20,233 bases of DNA from Gymnopus androsaceus JB14 (taxonomy: Eukaryota; Basidiomycota; Agaricomycetes; Agaricales; Omphalotaceae): contig ML770093.1 of assembly GCA_009733575.1 (NCBI GenBank), forward strand, positions 1 through 20,233. Reading direction: 5' to 3'. The notes below the pieces were generated by a model. It saw only the letters and a list, made by a program, of their open reading frames with translations. It had not been told where the DNA came from and did not search any database. The first letter of the stretch is position 1, and each line of letters opens with the position of its first letter. Positions 9,528-19,624 of the stretch are shown here, piece by piece. A program made the position numbers and the translations under genes.

Positions 9528-10008
9528 ATCACACTCGCCACCGTCGACTACTCGACGTCGGCTCATACAACTCACATTCGGGAGCTTTGGTATTCCCAAT
9601 CTACCCGCTTCTTACTACTAGTCTCCGGTCCACCCGCACGCGGATCTCGCCTGCCTTTCATACTGAAGGCCCCAAAGCTACTTTCAGTACCTTTGCCAAG
9701 ACCGTCGACCCCGGTCTTACACAGAGGAGCTAGTAGCGTGAGAGTAGCCTAGCAAATGAGCCAAGCAGGGAAGAATGTGCGGATGACTAGTCTGGAGACT
9801 AGTAGCAAGATAGCGTTGATAGAAAGACTCTAGGAGACGAAGAATCAAGTCGGGTGACGAGACGACAAGGAAGCCAAAACACTACGGCCTTATCCCGATT
9901 ATATTTTCCAGTTGTCGATGCTGGACACATTTGACAAGTTTTTGACGCGATACACCTTACTCTCGTTAATAGATTGTATCTACTCTAACATCACTCTGAT
10001 ACCAAAAA
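9528..10008. other. Non-coding, probably decayed retroelement leader; PBS-like site on the minus strand
   Basis: No protein is recognised. The plus-strand text CTCTGATACCA at 9994-10004 equals the 3' end of eukaryotic initiator tRNA-Met of the plant type. Read on the minus strand it is TGGTATCAGAG, the classical primer-binding site of many LTR elements. That would place an LTR to its right on the minus strand (10009 onwards). A small palindrome, CTAGTCT-GG-AGACTAG, is at about 9787-9802. Confidence 0.4.
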
Positions 10009-10330
10009 AGTCTGTACACCATGGTCTTTCTCTATATTATCGATGGTAACTCAATGAGACTTCACTAATCGAGCGGGTGAGGGAAACTCGACCCGACATC
10101 TTTGTCCGAGAAAAAATAAAGGAAATCGGGGGCTCATGGATGGACGGGAGCTAGAAATAGTGTCGGAAAAGAGACTGCTGCAAAGACGCAAAAGAATCTA
10201 TGTCCCACAAGGCGGACCACTTCGAGGGGACTTGGACTGCCAGTGCTTAAGCCCCTCCCGATCGGTGAATGACCTTAAGGAGTATCGAGCTACATGGAAA
10301 GATCTGAGACAGGGGAGCACCACTTAGTAT
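10009..10330 (+). mobile_element. Deleted Ty3/Gypsy integrase fragment (copy 1 of blocks R3 and R2)
   Basis: Two blocks lie side by side. R3 (10009-10049, AGTCTGTACACCATGG to ATCGATGGTAA) matches 18599-18639. R2 (10050-10276) matches 19148-19484. R2 translates to the region before the integrase HHCC zinc finger, with RETRPDIFVREKIKEIG and KRIYVPQGGPLRGD. The finger itself is missing: about 120 bp present in the other copy, including both His and both Cys codons, is deleted at about 10230-10233. Frame disruptions separate the two recognisable stretches. It is non-functional. Confidence 0.75.
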
Positions 10331-10384
10331 CATACAAGCACGCAAGGAGCACATAACCAAAAGTGCTCTGCTCAACTACGACTT

Positions 10385-11245
10385 ACTAAGCATCGGGGTC
10401 CCGACGCTTTGTAAGCATCATTCGGCCCGCAATGTCCGACCATCAATCGCCAGATTTTTCTTCACGTCACTTCTTCTTCTTACCACCACCACCATCCCAC
10501 CCAGTTGCGCTCAAGAAGTCGTAAGTGTGCAACTTGAGCGCAGGGTAACTTCTGTCAATCTCCTCCCCTTTATAACCTAACGATCTGCCTCCAGGCTCAG
10601 TCTTCGGGGTACTAGATTTTGATAGCATGTCGAGTGACGGTTTGTCTCCAGGCTCAGCCTTGGAGCACTAGATAGCATATCGAATATCGATTTGTTTCTG
10701 GAGAGCTTTATTATTCTAATAGCCTGACGGCCTCACAAACACGATGATCTGCTTCCGAGCTCAGCCTTGGAGCGCTAGATCCAATTTTTGAATAGCCTGA
10801 CGAATAACGATGCTCATCCTGGTCCATATGCATCCTGTCACAAATCTCTCCGGCAGCGCTGTGTCCAATCTCTTCATGCCGCCGTCGCGCTCAAGAAGTC
10901 GTAAATGTGCAACTGGAGTGAAGGGTAAGTTTTCTCAATCTACTCCTTTCTAATATATTGATCTGCTTCCGAGCTCAGCCTTGGAGCGCTAGGTTCATGA
11001 ATAACGATTTGCCTCTGAGCTCAGTCCTGGAGCGCTAGATCCATAAGCATCCTGTTGTATTTCGACAACTCTCTCTGGCCTGCGCTCCTGGAGCGCTATG
11101 TTCAATTTCCTCGTATCTTGATAAATTTACCTAGCCTATGATCTGCCTCATGGCTTCGTCCTAGAACGCTAGGTTCTTCATACATGATAGTATATCCGCC
11201 TCTCATAACCGAACGATTGCCTCCGGGCTCAGTCCTGAATGTCAG
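10385..11245. repeat. Dispersed repeat R1, copy 2
   Basis: It starts ACTAAGCATCGGGGTCCCGACG and follows copy 1 (2365) closely. The inverted repeat TGCGCTCAAG (10506-10515) with CTTGAGCGCA (10533-10542) is kept, and a decayed version lies near 10888. The GGCTCAGTCTTGGAGCGCT-like core recurs near 10592, 10647, 10758, 10972, 11018, 11080, 11150 and 11222. Relative to copy 1 it carries a ~10-nt insertion (ATTTTGATAG near 10615), lacks about 100 bp in the middle, and runs on with two further units. The frame is not conserved, so it is non-coding. It directly follows the integrase fragment. Confidence 0.85.
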
Positions 11246-11349
11246 ATTTTTACTAATGCAAACATGACATTCAAAGAGAGGCTTTACAGAATTCGACACT
11301 ACAACTAACCAGCGAATTAACTGTACCGTCTGTACGTAACGAAAGAGTT

Positions 11350-12310
11350 TCAAAGAGTCAAGGGAGGAAGACTCCTCACAGTATCCATCGCCTGCTTTCT
11401 CCAGCGCTCAAGCGCAGACGAACAGCACGGTGGGAGATTCCCTCTTGGTTCAAAGACTTGGGACATCCGGGTGGGTTCCATCACACTCGGACGCTCTAGT
11501 TTCAGATAAGTGGCTGCTGACTCCGTCGCCCATGTCGCGCAATTCGTTTCTGGATGTACTTCATTGTGGCGCTCCTTGACTTGCTCCAGGCAAGCGATCC
11601 GATGGTCTCGGAAAAGGCTCTAAAGCAATGAATGAGCTTCATGGCACCGTGAGTATGATTCAAGGCTTACCCAGGCCCGATAAAGGAAGGGATCACGTAG
11701 GATGTCCTGGAGTCCAGCGAGAGGCGTATCAATCAACTTCGTTTCTGCCAGAGTCGGAAGCAGAGAAAGATAACCACAGTTCACCGTCAGAGCCAATATT
11801 TCTTTAGGGGATTGATTTCTGAAGCGCCTAATGTGTAATTATGGAATTAGCTTTATCAATAACAAACATGGACGAGACGCACCGGAGAGCCAGCCGGCAA
11901 AGGTTCTGCAAACAATACAAGTTCCAGTCGGATGCAGCGCAAGCGATGCATCTCAGCTCATTGAAAGGCAAGGTTTCAATGTCTTGAATCAACTCGCATC
12001 GAATGAACTTGAATATCCAGCTTAGGGTGGTGGAATTGTAACCGAGGTCTGCCACTCCAGGGATTAAAGAGCACGAATAATCGAAGGGAATACATTTCGA
12101 AGCACCCATCACCTGATTGTAATCAAGCGCGAAAAATGTAGTTATCGGTGGACCGTACAAGGACTTCGCCGTGTTCGACTGGAATTTTACAAGTTAGGTT
12201 CATATGAAAGATGTTAAATGCTGTTACTGCTCACAACCGTTGAAGTAATATCTGGGAGCGAACGAGAAGTATGGAGCGTCGATGTCCATGGCCATATTGT
12301 TACAGATCAT
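11350..12310 (-). pseudogene. BTB/POZ-like protein gene with a single frameshift (four exons)
   Basis: The exons are 12310-12235, 12178-11883, 11827-11671 and 11619-11350, with introns of 56 (GTGAGC...CAG), 55 (GTGCGT...TAG) and 51 bp (GTAAGC...TAG). The start MICNNMAMDIDAPYFSFAP has an alternative Met at 12289 (MDID). After the first intron, EHGEVLVRSTDNYIF resembles the opening strands of fungal BTB domains. It then hits TGA about 60 nt into exon 2. One base further on, the frame ALDYNQVMGASKCIPFDYS continues open through LPFNELRCIACAASDWNLYC. It joins in correct phase to RNQSPKEILALTVNCGYLSL and the last exon (DHRIACLEQVKERH, ERWRKQAMDTVRSLPPLTL). The exon lengths confirm one extra base near 12127-12130. 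All splice sites look intact. It is either a young pseudogene or an assembly error; if intact it would be about 265 residues, possibly a substrate adaptor. A TTAAATA on the minus strand near 12390 may be its TATA element. Confidence 0.6.
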
Positions 12311-13096
12311 ACTGGCGACGTCGATTAGGAGACTGGTAAGGAGAGAAAGGCAAGTTGGAAGATGTTGAGTCGGGACCTAGCAGGAGTATTTAAGTCTGCA
12401 CATGAAAGGGATGTCTCTTTAGCGCCTGCAGTGAGCGCCGTTCAAATATCTTTGTTCCGTAACTCCGTCGTCTCTCATTAACTTTCCATTGTCTAGTTGC
12501 TGTCTTTCATCTTTATGCTCTGTTTTGCCTCTTTCACTTCAATATAAGGCCAACATACATCTCTTTTCAATGGCCTGTAATTAATACCTACTGCTTTGTG
12601 CTTCCCTTCAACTTTGTAAGTCCTTTCACTAATTTCGCAGTACTCTCACTGATTTTGCAGTTCGGCATTAATCTCAAAGATATCATTTAATGCCAACGTC
12701 CTTTTGTCACGATAAGCTCTTTATCTTCTGTTTCGCCTCGTTTACTTTAAATATAAAGCCAACATACCTCTCTTTTCGATGACCTATTGATATTTACTCC
12801 TTTGTGCCTCCCCTTCAACTTTGTAGGCCCTTTCACTGATTAAGCAGTCCGATATACAACTAACCTCTCGCATCCGCTATTAATCTCAAAGATATCGTTG
12901 AGTGTCGTCCTTTCTTCACGATTCTTAGGGAGAATTTTCGATCTCCGAGCGGCCTTTGTCGTCACTCCCTCGGGCCAACTTCGTGCGTAATTTCCTTTCA
13001 TTCATGGCCTGTTTGATTGCATCCACTCAGCAACGCTAATATCTCTTTCAAATTCTTTTATGATATAGAATTCTCGATCTCCAACGCTTAGTTTCA
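12311..13096. promoter_or_regulatory. Divergent intergenic region between the BTB-like and RING genes
   Basis: The two genes are transcribed away from each other. The sequence is pyrimidine-rich on the plus strand and contains a tandem duplication (separate entry). No coding signal is seen. It must hold the promoters of both genes. Confidence 0.5.
12509..12910. repeat. Diverged tandem duplication, ~210-bp unit
   Basis: AATATAAGGCCAACATAC at 12541 recurs as AATATAAAGCCAACATAC at 12750. CTTCAACTTTGTA recurs about 210 bp later, and ATTAATCTCAAAGATATC at 12668 recurs at 12889. Order and spacing agree (period 209-221 bp), so the unit was duplicated once and has since diverged by substitutions and small indels. 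Confidence 0.85.
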
Positions 13097-13104
13097 TATA
13101 AATA
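13097..13104 (+). promoter_or_regulatory. TATA box of the RING-finger gene
   Basis: TATAAATA lies about 215 bp upstream of the ATG at 13314, in front of a pyrimidine-rich leader (13105-13250). It is the best TATA match in the interval. Confidence 0.5.
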
Positions 13105-13258
13105 GTACCTCTTCTGCCTTCCTCCAACCACCTCAATCTCCGAGCCTTTCCTTTCACAACACCTCAATCCTCGAGCCACTTTCCTTCCCAACACGGACTG
13201 GATTCCGTCTTCTGCTTTCTTTCAAATTTCTTCGACCATCTTCGCATCACACGCGTTA

Positions 13259-13311
13259 GTAAGTCCTTCTTAGTTCTTTAGCTTTACCAACTCTGACCCA
13301 TAGTTTTGTAG
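13259..13311 (+). other. Probable 5'-UTR intron of the RING-finger gene
   Basis: GTAAGT at 13259 and TTTTGTAG ending at 13311 would define a 53-bp intron, the same size as the three coding introns, ending two bases before the ATG. Confidence 0.5.
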
Positions 13312-13313
13312 AA

Positions 13314-14023
13314 ATGCCTTCATCCACAAATCCTCGCCTCATCGCCTCCAGCAGAACTGCCGCAGCCCCATACCCTCCAACTATTGCTGGGTCTTCGGAT
13401 ACTGACGACGAGGTCAAAAATGTATGTTTATACTAACCTCGGCCCATATATATAATGATCAATCCTCGAATAGACACGCGGTCGTCGTCGCAAAGTCAAA
13501 TCGCAAGCCACTCGTCGCTCCGCCCGTCTTCAGGCCATCTCTCTTCCGACCCAGGAGGAGTTTGAGGCTCTGAAAGAAAAGGCTGAGGTAAGTTTCCGGG
13601 TGCCATTCCGATACTCGTTCTCATCCCTCCACCCTCTTAAGCTTGCTCAAAAACAACTGCTGGATCTCACTGCCAAGCGGACCGAGCAGTTCACCTGCCC
13701 GATCTGTTATGGACCTCCTTTCCAGCCGTATATGTGCGTTGCTACTCCTTCATCCTGCTTTCTTGATGCTCAACATCGTTGGTAGCACGCAATGTGGCCA
13801 CATCTATTGTGTTGATTGTATCAACGATTTAAGGTCATTCTCTTTTGTTCATGCCAATGGCATGACGGAATGTGCTGTTTGTCGAAGGGATATATACCTT
13901 GAACCAGTGCCCTGTGGACCAGTGCAAACTTTGATACATACTATGGCGAATGCGGAAGGGCAGACTGTCCCTAATCCCGTTCCCTTATCGTGGGATCCGC
14001 CGGAGAGCGATCTTGATCAGTAG
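13314..14023 (+). CDS. RING-finger (C3HC4) protein, likely E3 ubiquitin ligase, four exons
   Basis: The exons are 13314-13421, 13474-13587, 13642-13733 and 13786-14023, with introns of 52, 54 and 52 bp (GTATGT, GTAAGT and GTGCGT donors; TAG, AAG and TAG acceptors) and agreeing phases. The product is 183 residues. The N-terminal 74 residues are Ser/Ala-rich, then basic (GRRRKVKSQATRRSARLQ) with a short charged helix. The RING uses C93, C96, C108, H110, C113, C116, C134 and C137 (CPIC, CGHIYCVDC, CAVC), a complete C3HC4 set, followed by RRDIYLEPVP. RING proteins of this size usually pass ubiquitin from an E2 to a target; the substrate cannot be told. The basic stretch suggests nuclear localisation. 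The open frame running through intron 3 is not the coding choice, since it would miss C96 to C108 spacing. Confidence 0.88.
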
Positions 14024-14606
14024 TAAAACCAAACCCGAGCCTGGATCGCACTTGTAATCTTGTATACTCCACCGTAGTAATACTGTTTACTTAGCTATTT
14101 ACCCCTGGGATCGCGAGTAGGACGAAAACTCACTTTAATATTAAATGTCTCATAGATCCCATTGATGAGTCCCCAGTCAAAAGTCCGTCCGTTTCAAAGT
14201 TAAATTGATGGGTAATAAACTTGAGCTCAAACCAAAAAAAAAAAAACAAAAAAAAATTAAAACGACGACATTTACTGTAAGGTCTGATGAAGCTAAAATG
14301 TGGATAGGCGAAATGTATGTTTGGATGCTAAAGTACTACTCTAGTTGAAATGTAGGTGTTTCAATGAGGATGAATTAGGCTTTTCCATTTTCATTTTGTC
14401 AAGGATTAGGCGCCCACCTGGCGTGTTACTAAGCAGCGGCGACCCAGCGCTTAGTCAGCAATTTTATCGTCTCTCAAGCACTTTCCAGAACTCAACTGAA
14501 AGTAGGTCACTCTCACTATCTTGGCCAGCATCTCATGGTTTCATTTCTAGATAGCATAGTACGCTGCTCTCACTGCTCTCAGAGTGTAAACTTAGAGACA
14601 ATCGAA
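14024..14606. other. Intergenic region with an A-rich tract
   Basis: No gene is seen. An almost pure A run lies at 14231-14263. A small inverted repeat, ACTAAGC (14428-14434) with GCTTAGT (14449-14455), lies in the presumed promoter of the next gene. An in-frame ATG at 14535 could extend that gene by 24 residues. Confidence 0.45.
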
Positions 14607-17405
14607 ATGACACGCGCAGTCACGTCTGAACCAAACGAAGACTACTTCCACGCTGCAATTGATTCCAATATCTACACTTTTGTTCACGGGATACCGTTCA
14701 ACTTCCCCACTGTTCCCCCTAAAGACCAGATCATAGATCCTGATTACAAAGCTCCCTCATTCCCAAATTTCAATACCCCAGTATGGGCCACCGACAGTGT
14801 GCCGTTCCTAGGCTTTGTTCCTAGCAGTAATCCATTCAAGTGCGCGTTACTCCGTCATCTAGACTACAGCTTTCAGATGATTCCCATCGAGGTGGTAGAA
14901 GGGCCTGGGCGACTGAGTTTTCATCTTCGACCGTCGCTGATAAAAGAGTGGGACTCTCTGGAGCGGAGCTTGCGCACGTTCCTCATGGCCTGCATGAAAG
15001 TTAATAGGCTTCCCACTCCCCGAGGCTTTCGCTTGTGGTCATTTCCATCGCATTATGGATATATGAGGAAGTGGACCACATATTCGAACGCTCGACACGC
15101 GGCTTTTAAATCTCGTCAAGCTTTCTTGCCTCTGATTGCGTCTATATCGTTCTTTCTGCACGTTTTATATTCTCTAGGAAACAAATGGGATAGTCTCATT
15201 AGGGACAATCAGCCTAAGGCTTTACCGGATATCAACCCTCTTTGGAGTGAGCGTCGAAAAGAGTTAGAGCAAATCCGTCGAAGTCCTCCTGCTTCGAGAT
15301 GGGACTGGGAGACGCTCCTCCAGAAGGAGACATCCCTCTCCTGGGAATGGTTGTCCTTCTTTAAAGATCAAGTTCTGCAGCTGCCTACGGTTGGCGTCTT
15401 CCTGGACGCTACTACAAGCTCTGGGTGCTTGAGTTTGCTTCCAATATTTCTCGAGGCATCCATGCCTCTAGCGATTTATTGGGGCAATAGTGAAAATTGG
15501 TCAACATCGCATGTTTTAGCAGGGCTCTTTCCGATGCCCACTGATACCATTGTGAACGAGCTCATATCTCGCCAAGACCCATCTGGCTCACTCATGCAAA
15601 CTATGACAGCACAGCAGATGCCTACTGCCTCACAATCGACAATACATCGCGAAGCCCCGTATCCCTCACATGTCATGCAGAAAGCTGCTTCCACGTTCTC
15701 GACAGTGCAGCAGATACCCCCATCCTCCGAACTTGTAGCTTTTCTTGAAAAGCGCGAAGAACGCAGAGCAGCCTACCTTGCTAATGAGTCAGCTTCCCAA
15801 CGTCAGGCGCGAATGGCGCGCGAAGAAAATGCGAAGAAGGATAAACCTCCAGGGAAAAGGGGCGCTTGTGTTTTCTACTGGGATCTGGAGGGTGGTAGAA
15901 GAGTCCGTCAACCTGCTGGCCGAAGTAACTACGAGCGTCTTTGGGAGAGTTATGGTCCACGCCAACGAATTTATGATTCGGTCGCGGACCAGTGGGATGT
16001 CTGCACGGATCTGGATCCTTCAGACGTACCTGTCGACTCGGAGTATCTGGAGGATCTACAAGAAGCTGATGACGACATAGAAATGGACGATCTTGAAGAA
16101 GGCGAGATAGCTGGAGAATCCTCAGGCCAGATTGAGCCTTCTGTTGCCTACCTTGAGCAACTTCATAACAAACAAAAAATTTCCTCGGTTCCAGTTGAAT
16201 TTCAGGACCGAGTTGACGAGGTCGCATTCCATCGATTTGGCTTGAAGATGCCTGTAACCGAGATTAGCCAACCGGCTGATCTCCAAGTAGAGGTATGGGA
16301 CAAGGTGCTTTCAATGCTGGGAGCTGGTCGACATCCGAGGCCTGATGTGCGGCGGAATCACTCTGAGCCACTTCTGTGTGATTTTTTCTACGGATTACTC
16401 AATGCAAAAAGCCTAAATGATTTACCTCGTATGTGTGACTTGGTTAGCACTGAGGCAAGTGTTAGGCCGGATGTTACGGCTAAACTTGACGTTAGCTTCA
16501 TTCGCTGTTCCAACGGCGATAAATACTTCGTCATTCAGCCCGTACAACAGGAAAAAGTTCCATTTCTCATCGGATTGAAAGGCGCGGGCTCGATTCTTGA
16601 ACTTGTCCGAAGAGAGTCAGTCTCTACCATTCATGACATCGTGCAGACACTGCTGCATCTCGGTATGTCCTTCAATACGCTGCTTGTTGGGCGCCCGGGA
16701 CAGCAGTCTATTCCATCGGCTCGACGAAAGTTTGCTCCTCTCGGGGCACGTCCTTCGAATTTCGCTGCTGGATTGAACGAGTACAAAGCGTATGAGCTTC
16801 GTCGCAATGATCTTTTCCGATCCGCTCGTGGTCGTGCGGCATTGCTCGCAGGTGGAGTCATTGCTCGTCTTGCTCGAGATTACGTTAATGCAGAAGATGT
16901 TTACGATGGTCCAACGGAAGATGCAAGAGCAGGTATTTGTAGCGACTGGTCGCTCTGCGTGTGGGATGGAAACAATGACTTCGCGATGTGGGACGATAAA
17001 CTCAGCGAGGAAGAGATTGAGCTGATTTGCGGAACGTACGAAATTCAGATGAGTAAGTCTCAGACTTTGTTAACGTTAATCTTCTTTCAAATAATGATAT
17101 TGTTATTTTAAGAGGAGTGGAACGGCACTACGAATGTTGGTTTAAAATCTTGGTGGCCCAGGCCCCAAGTATGGAAAGTATCTGGACTAAATTGCGGTTA
17201 TTGGTCCCCCGACGCTGAGATTTGGTTCCAAAACCGCTTAACGAAGATACATAGTGGCTCAGCGATACCGCTGACTAACAACGATTGGCGCAAGGCGGCG
17301 AAGTTTAACAAGGAAACTCCACGACTGTCCAGGAACAATGATGTGCTCAGCAGTTTATACCTGGATGGCTTGTACGGTTTCGGTGTTTCTATGGAAGGCC
17401 ATTGA
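14607..17405 (+). CDS. Large two-exon protein of an expanded agaricomycete family, function unknown
   Basis: The exons are 14607-17052 and 17113-17405, with a 60-bp intron (GTAAGT...AAG, phase 1). The product is about 912 residues. I chose the Met at 14607 (MTRAVTSEPNEDYFH) over an in-frame Met at 14535, whose extra residues look like 5' leader. Features in order: an aromatic-rich N-terminal domain (to about residue 260) with RGFRLWSFPSHYGYMRKW; a segment with a predicted core around GVFLDATTSSGC and PLAIYWGNSENW; a Gln/Ser-rich linker; a basic stretch with PGKRGACVFYW (from residue 415) and NYERLWESYGPRQRIYDS; an acidic patch with EEGEI (497-501); and a C-terminal domain ending with SWWPRPQVW and GLNCGYWSPDAEIWF. 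The layout resembles multi-copy proteins I associate with mushroom genomes; no enzyme motif is visible. The frame is fully open, so it is probably a live gene. Confidence 0.85.
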
Positions 17406-17953
17406 CCAGACTTGTTTCTGGCATCAACTCATTACCTTCGAAACTTTTTAATTGCTTTCGTCGCTGTGTCAACACTGGGTGAACTTCTTGCTTCCGTCGC
17501 TAATATCATTTATTGCTTTTGCTTGAGTCGCTATACTCATACTTAACTCTGAATTTTGCGTGTAGAATTAGCCTCAGAGAGCTTTTGTACTGGAGATATA
17601 TAAAACCCGTGTACATCCTCAGTACTCGATTCTTGCACCTAATACATATGCGTTATTCACTCAAGACTCCGATTCTTAACCGTTTTCAATGTTGCATATC
17701 ATGAAGACTCTAGGAAGTGAGTGATTTCGGTGAATGCTGGAGGTGACGAGCGTGGATATTAGCATAATAGCATCAGTAGGTGAGGGTGGAAATATCGATG
17801 ATGTAGTGTTAACTTATCGAAACGATGATTGAACTTGCATGGGTCAAATTTAATCTGAAACAAGCGCTAGAGGCTGGTGTTCACTTTGAACACCAGCTTT
17901 ATGGACCATATAATACCTTTCTTGGGGAGTTATGCGTAGATTGTGTACAGCAA
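17406..17953. other. Intergenic region with a perfect hairpin and a stray TATA box
   Basis: No gene is seen. TATATAAAA occurs at 17597-17605 without an evident downstream gene. GCTGGTGTTCA (17873-17883) and TGAACACCAGC (17887-17897) form a perfect 11-bp inverted repeat around CTT. Confidence 0.5.
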
Positions 17954-18291
17954 TGTCATGGCCTGTATCACCAATTATCACTACATTCCCCTGCTATCCC
18001 CTTCCTATACCCATAAACATTGGCCCGATGCCCGATCTCCCCGCGCGCCGCACATTTACACTACTATACGACATACCTACAATTGTACCTATAAAGGCCC
18101 AACAACCTCGTCGGACGATCCTGGTCTTGATATTAACTACTTTTGCTCCCGATTCTTGCTTTTCTCTCTATATTTCTATCTACTCTGTGCTTATCTCTAC
18201 TCTTCTCAATATACGCTTGTTCTTGTGACATCTTCTTGACTACCACGTCTTGACCACGTCAACTTTAGACTGCCAGCAAGCTCATACAACA
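17954..18291 (+). mobile_element. LTR copy 2 (Ty3/Gypsy type)
   Basis: It begins TGTCATGGCCTGTATC and ends GCTCATACAACA. It shares ordered landmarks with the LTR at 9180-9527 but is clearly diverged, so the two are separate old insertions of one family rather than the two ends of one young element. A TATAAA at 18090-18095 corresponds in place to the TATA of copy 1. No flanking duplication is seen. Confidence 0.7.
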
Positions 18292-18598
18292 ACCTACGTG
18301 TCGTCGTCGTCTCGGCAGTGTTTCAAGTACTGCTGCACCTAAACTATGTAGGTCATAAAGCGGCCAAATTTAACTTACATGGGCTATATACTTACAAAGA
18401 AATGCCCATCGATCTCGTAACAGGCTGATATATATATATAACCTGCTCCGTTCCAGTTACAGTGATTGACCTGGAGATACTCGCTGGTCAATGGCATCGT
18501 GTTGCGCATCTCACCGTTCAGTTCCATCTTTGGCACTTGTATCTTGTGGTGCACTTTTGAAGGTTCGTCTAAATGCACAAGCTCTTGACAGTTCTAAA
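18292..18598. other. Non-coding stretch after LTR copy 2
   Basis: No protein is recognised. It has a short TATATATATATA run near 18430. It may be decayed retroelement leader sequence. Confidence 0.4.
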
Positions 18599-19484
18599 GT
18601 CTGTACCCCATGGTTCTTCTCTATATTATCGATGGTAATTACATGTGCGTAAGCTAGGAGAACATGGAAAAATCCCTGATAACGCTTGCCCATGCCAAGC
18701 TTGTCAATGAAGGGATTCCCACCCGACCGTCCATGCGTTGGTCGCACCCCAAGGCAACAAAGACTCACACAAGCTTAGCTATGGAAAGAGCAGTCCTGGC
18801 CAGAATACGGAACACTCCGCCCGATGAATACGTTCAAAAAGTCAGGACTTGCAAAATGGGTGAGGAAAGGAGTGGTCGGGCGGGATGGTACAGAGGAGGG
18901 GGTGGGAATGTATGTACCCTCGACTGGATCAATTGCTCCCTAGCCGCGAAGCCAGGATGCACCCCGACCGCAGACCTACACAAAGTCTGGTGATGCAGCA
19001 ATTCCACTGGCCAGGAGTCTCCAGAGAGATACATCGTCAAGTACGGGCGTGCAAGGACTGCGAAAGGCGGGAGAGTCGGATGAAGACGCCAAGGAAGAAC
19101 CAACTCACTCTCTTTCACATAGAGAGCGGCTCACAGCATCTATACTGCTCAACGAGACTTCACTAATCGAGCGGGTGAGGGAAACTCGACCCGACATCTT
19201 TGTCCGAGAAAAAATAAAGGAAATCGGGGACTCAGGGACGGGAGCTAGAAATAGTGTTGGAAAGTGGCTGCTGCAAAGAGGCAGAAGAATCTATGCCCCA
19301 CAAGGCGGGCGACTTCAAGGGGATATCATTCAGACATACCATGACCACCCACTGTGAGGACATCAGGAGGAGGTGGCATTGCAATTGTATTATCGGAGTG
19401 GCTGTCACGCATGCTCCAGGGCCAAAATGCAACGCCACAAGCCATTTGGACTGCTCAAGCCCCTCCCGATTGGTGAATGACCTT
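18599..19484 (+). mobile_element. Composite of two Ty3/Gypsy integrase fragments (R3, insert, R2 copy 2)
   Basis: R3 (18599-18639) and R2 (19148-19484) also occur at 10009-10276, where they touch. Here ~508 bp lies between them. That insert encodes a piece of pol: a linker with ARIRNTPPDEYVQKVRT (about 18790-18850), then in another frame QQFHWPGVSREIHRQVRACK with a C-x2-C pair (about 18990-19065). The first His of its HHCC finger is not found. R2 encodes RETRPDIFVREKIKEIG, RRIYAPQGGRLQGDIIQTYH and a finger with both His and CHAC. A TGA (19355-19357) lies between the histidines, and only ~13 residues separate His from Cys, so part of the finger is deleted. The two fragments are from different lineages. 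Both are dead. Confidence 0.75.
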
Positions 19485-19624
19485 GGTACTCAATGTAGTT
19501 TGACCACATTGTCCAAATACCGAAAACCAGGAGAGCAGAATCTTTTGATGCCGTGTTGGTGGTAGTTTTCCGCTTGAAAAAGCAAGCCATTTACGTTCCA
19601 CGAAGCGTACATACTGCATACATG
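19485..19624. other. Spacer between the retroelement debris and the last gene
   Basis: No feature is seen. It would hold the 3' UTR of the minus-strand gene that follows. Confidence 0.35.

Noticed and set aside
9994..10004. CTCTGATACCA as the end of a tRNA gene
   Set aside because: No cloverleaf or A/B box precedes it; a retroelement primer-binding site on the other strand explains it better.
13643..13785. Reading the RING gene straight through 13734-13785
   Set aside because: Splicing this 52-bp intron restores the CPIC to CGH spacing of the RING; reading through inserts unrelated residues.
9180..18291. The two LTRs as the ends of one large retroelement
   Set aside because: They are diverged, almost 9 kb apart, with several ordinary cellular genes on both strands between them and no shared target-site duplication.
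18834..19118. Minus-strand open frame opposite the Gypsy fragment
   Set aside because: The plus strand shows integrase motifs (FHWPG, C-x2-C); the minus frame has none.
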